Below are positions 5,801 through 6,538 of a stretch of DNA of 6,538 nucleotides, piece by piece. The stretch is from Thermoplasmata archaeon. Its GTDB lineage: Archaea; Thermoplasmatota; DAOVMN01. The stretch's first letter is position 1. Every line of letters begins with the position of its first letter. The notes below the pieces were generated by a model. That model did no database searches, was not told the DNA's origin, and worked only from the letters and a program-made list of their open reading frames with translations. The DNA is taken from positions 1 to 6,538 of the forward strand of contig DAOVMN010000126.1 in the NCBI GenBank assembly GCA_030630685.1, read 5' to 3'. The position numbers and the translations under genes were made by a program.

Positions 5801-6538
5801 CGGCGCCTCGAGCCGGTGAACATGCTTGCGATCCGGGAATATGAATCCCTATCGGAGAAGAGGAAGGAGAAGAAGGAGAACAGGAGACGTCTTGTGGAGC
5901 AGAAGGAAGGGCTTGAAAAGGTTGTCCAGGTGCTCACCGAGAAGAAGAAGAGGGCCCTGGATGACATCTTCAGGGAGGTGAATAAGAACTTCAGGGAGAT
6001 CTATGCAATCCTTTCAAACGGAGGGAGTGCCGAGCTCATTATCGAGAATCCGGAGAACCCGTTCGAGGGAGGACTCCTCATATCCGCCAGACCACGGGGA
6101 AAGAAGGTCCACTACCTCAACGCTCTTTCCGGGGGGGAGAAAAGCCTCACTGCAATCGCCTTCATCTTTGCCATCCAGAGGTACATGCCCTCTCCCTTCT
6201 ACTATCTGGACGAAGTGGACATGTTCCTTGATGGTCCCAATGCAGGGAATGTTGCGGCTATGTTGAAAGCAAACTCACAATACGCACAGATCATTATCGT
6301 TTCCCTGAGAAAAGTAACCCTCATGAGCGCTGACAACCTCTATGGTGTCACCATGCACGGGAAAGGCCTTTCCGATATCATAACATTCATGAGCAAGGAC
6401 AGTTTGAAGTATATTGCAGGAGACGACCTTAAGGATGATGAGATCGAAGCTAAGACTGCTCCACCAACCCCTCAACCGGTGACCCGGATAGTCTCCGAAC
6501 CCGAAGCTGTCTTAACTCAAGAAATCATAGAAGAAGGA
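2861..6538 (+). CDS. smc: Chromosome segregation/condensation ATPase SMC, open at the window end
   Basis: SMC forms a ring-shaped dimer that, with ScpA/ScpB-type kleisin partners, compacts and helps segregate the chromosome by ATP-driven loop extrusion. The frame runs 1226 codons without a stop. The order is canonical. The N-terminal head has Walker A GPNGSGKS (31-38), the R-loop arginine near R57 and Q-loop Q149 in VQQGDIN. Coiled-coil arm 1 spans about 171-515. The hinge spans about 516-680, with GRVTFLPL at 586-593 and DPGGAMTGG at 666-674. Coiled-coil arm 2 spans about 683-1040. The C-terminal head has signature LSGGEKS (1089-1095) and Walker B FYYLDEVD (1113-1120), with catalytic E1118. 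The hinge and full coil length distinguish it from Rad50 and RecN. The usual H-loop histidine position reads VSLRK, as in other archaeal SMCs I recall. About 60 residues follow the GVTM strand, ending in a Pro/Thr/Glu-rich tail that runs out of the window. The gene is divergent from the thiolase gene. A kleisin gene may follow but is not visible. Confidence 0.96.
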   Translation, partial: MYLKEIYMKNFKSFGHEKRVPFRPGVTAITGPNGSGKSNIGDAILFVLGPKSPKAIRAERLPHLIFNGGKSGKPAQDCRVSLIFDNKDRMLPVDSDEVELTRRLKLSRSDPNNYYSYFYINGRPSQLNEFDKLLSHARISANGYNLVQQGDINQITSMSAVERRKIMDSIAGISIFDRDIGKANKDKEETLLNLQNIDLLLTEIENRLARLKRERDNAIKYQEIKKELEFNQARLLKRRLMNVDAKIDETAEHIERYKREIENLRESIRKNMDEKLILKKKLEQIENDLMERGGEEAEQLRQQIDELIISIARTEEAIKYSGEERQRLLDALHSSRREIRRMEKEIIGIEKEGKTASDELRERRNARTALNREIEAIRKRITTTNSKSMDIQREILLLKRKYEERNSHHHDEKLELDRLVEKRRMRSNEIEGLEESVDELEFEVKDINWRVGDLRRQSQTSSKNKKELDLELYQKINEEKKLVKDIQDLEHRIRTANMEYSRRKAETEAAEKMESRYKGGVSIILGARDSGELKGVLGTVAELSNVEEGYKTAISVAAGGKLQAVIVEDDSVAARGIQLLKRRKAGRVTFLPLNKMIAPRTRGKALMLLGNPGIVGLATELMDFDERYRNAFAYVLRDTVIVEDMNTAREYMGGVRLVTLEGELIDPGGAMTGGTLKRSRLSFGTSKGEVDRLFAELQQMEARHENLSARLSLMREEIATIQKQLEGHKNDRSGEIARLETERNKFHSRLRAQKATLDEATKELDQMNLLIQEKTGEVEGLGKGLRDIEEKVKELNEILLRATDRSTAESLTSLEKEKMENESIIQGLEGVVKVSEQKIGLLRGRIDELHREISGNNRLINEGREKEKGLKTELADLREKKEALIKVQLSMFKEVEGIRKERDEAYNSIKDIEREIDQGKTKFSTFNEMLEDSQLKLSELEEVLTTLREEYAVQGKDVDETDLPLEEELKKLVKVLTDNMRRLEPVNMLAIREYESLSEKRKEKKENRRRLVEQKEGLEKVVQVLTEKKKRALDDIFREVNKNFREIYAILSNGGSAELIIENPENPFEGGLLISARPRGKKVHYLNALSGGEKSLTAIAFIFAIQRYMPSPFYYLDEVDMFLDGPNAGNVAAMLKANSQYAQIIIVSLRKVTLMSADNLYGVTMHGKGLSDIITFMSKDSLKYIAGDDLKDDEIEAKTAPPTPQPVTRIVSEPEAVLTQEIIEEG

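Noticed and set aside
6131..6137. Run of seven G in the SMC signature motif (others at 3737-3743 and 210-216), considered as a programmed frameshift or sequencing error
   Set aside because: The reading frame stays correct through each run, and the motifs on both sides are in the same frame.

Overview
The window looks like ordinary chromosomal DNA from a euryarchaeon, possibly Thermoplasmatota or a relative. The domain call rests on purine-rich BRE plus TATA promoter elements upstream of the genes and on an archaeal-style SMC head. Arginine codons AGG/AGA are heavily used. The phylum-level guess is inference and I hold it loosely.

Layout: on the minus strand, 1-1043 is the N-terminal part of a secreted or cell-surface protein, cut by the window start. 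It has a signal peptide, two beta-rich Ig-like domains, an acidic/proline linker, a C-terminal transmembrane segment and a short cytoplasmic tail. After an 86-bp AT-rich gap, 1130-2311 (minus) is a complete 393-residue biosynthetic-type thiolase with all catalytic residues intact. A 549-bp intergenic region (2312-2860) separates it from a divergent plus-strand gene. That gene is a chromosome-condensation SMC ATPase starting at 2861, still open after 1226 codons at the window end.

The intergenic region is the least explained part. It carries a thiolase promoter with a dyad near the expected start of transcription, and two tandem 37-bp repeats with inverted-repeat cores and CRISPR-repeat-like ends but no spacers. 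It also carries a clear SMC promoter and an SMC mRNA leader of about 110 nt with a perfect 7-bp hairpin inside a possible long-range stem.

The three genes show no obvious shared pathway. The thiolase belongs to acetyl-CoA/acetoacetyl-CoA metabolism, SMC to chromosome organisation, and the surface protein to the envelope. I find no convincing new multi-gene system. The best leads are the tandem repeat, the structured SMC leader and the unusual SMC C-terminal tail.
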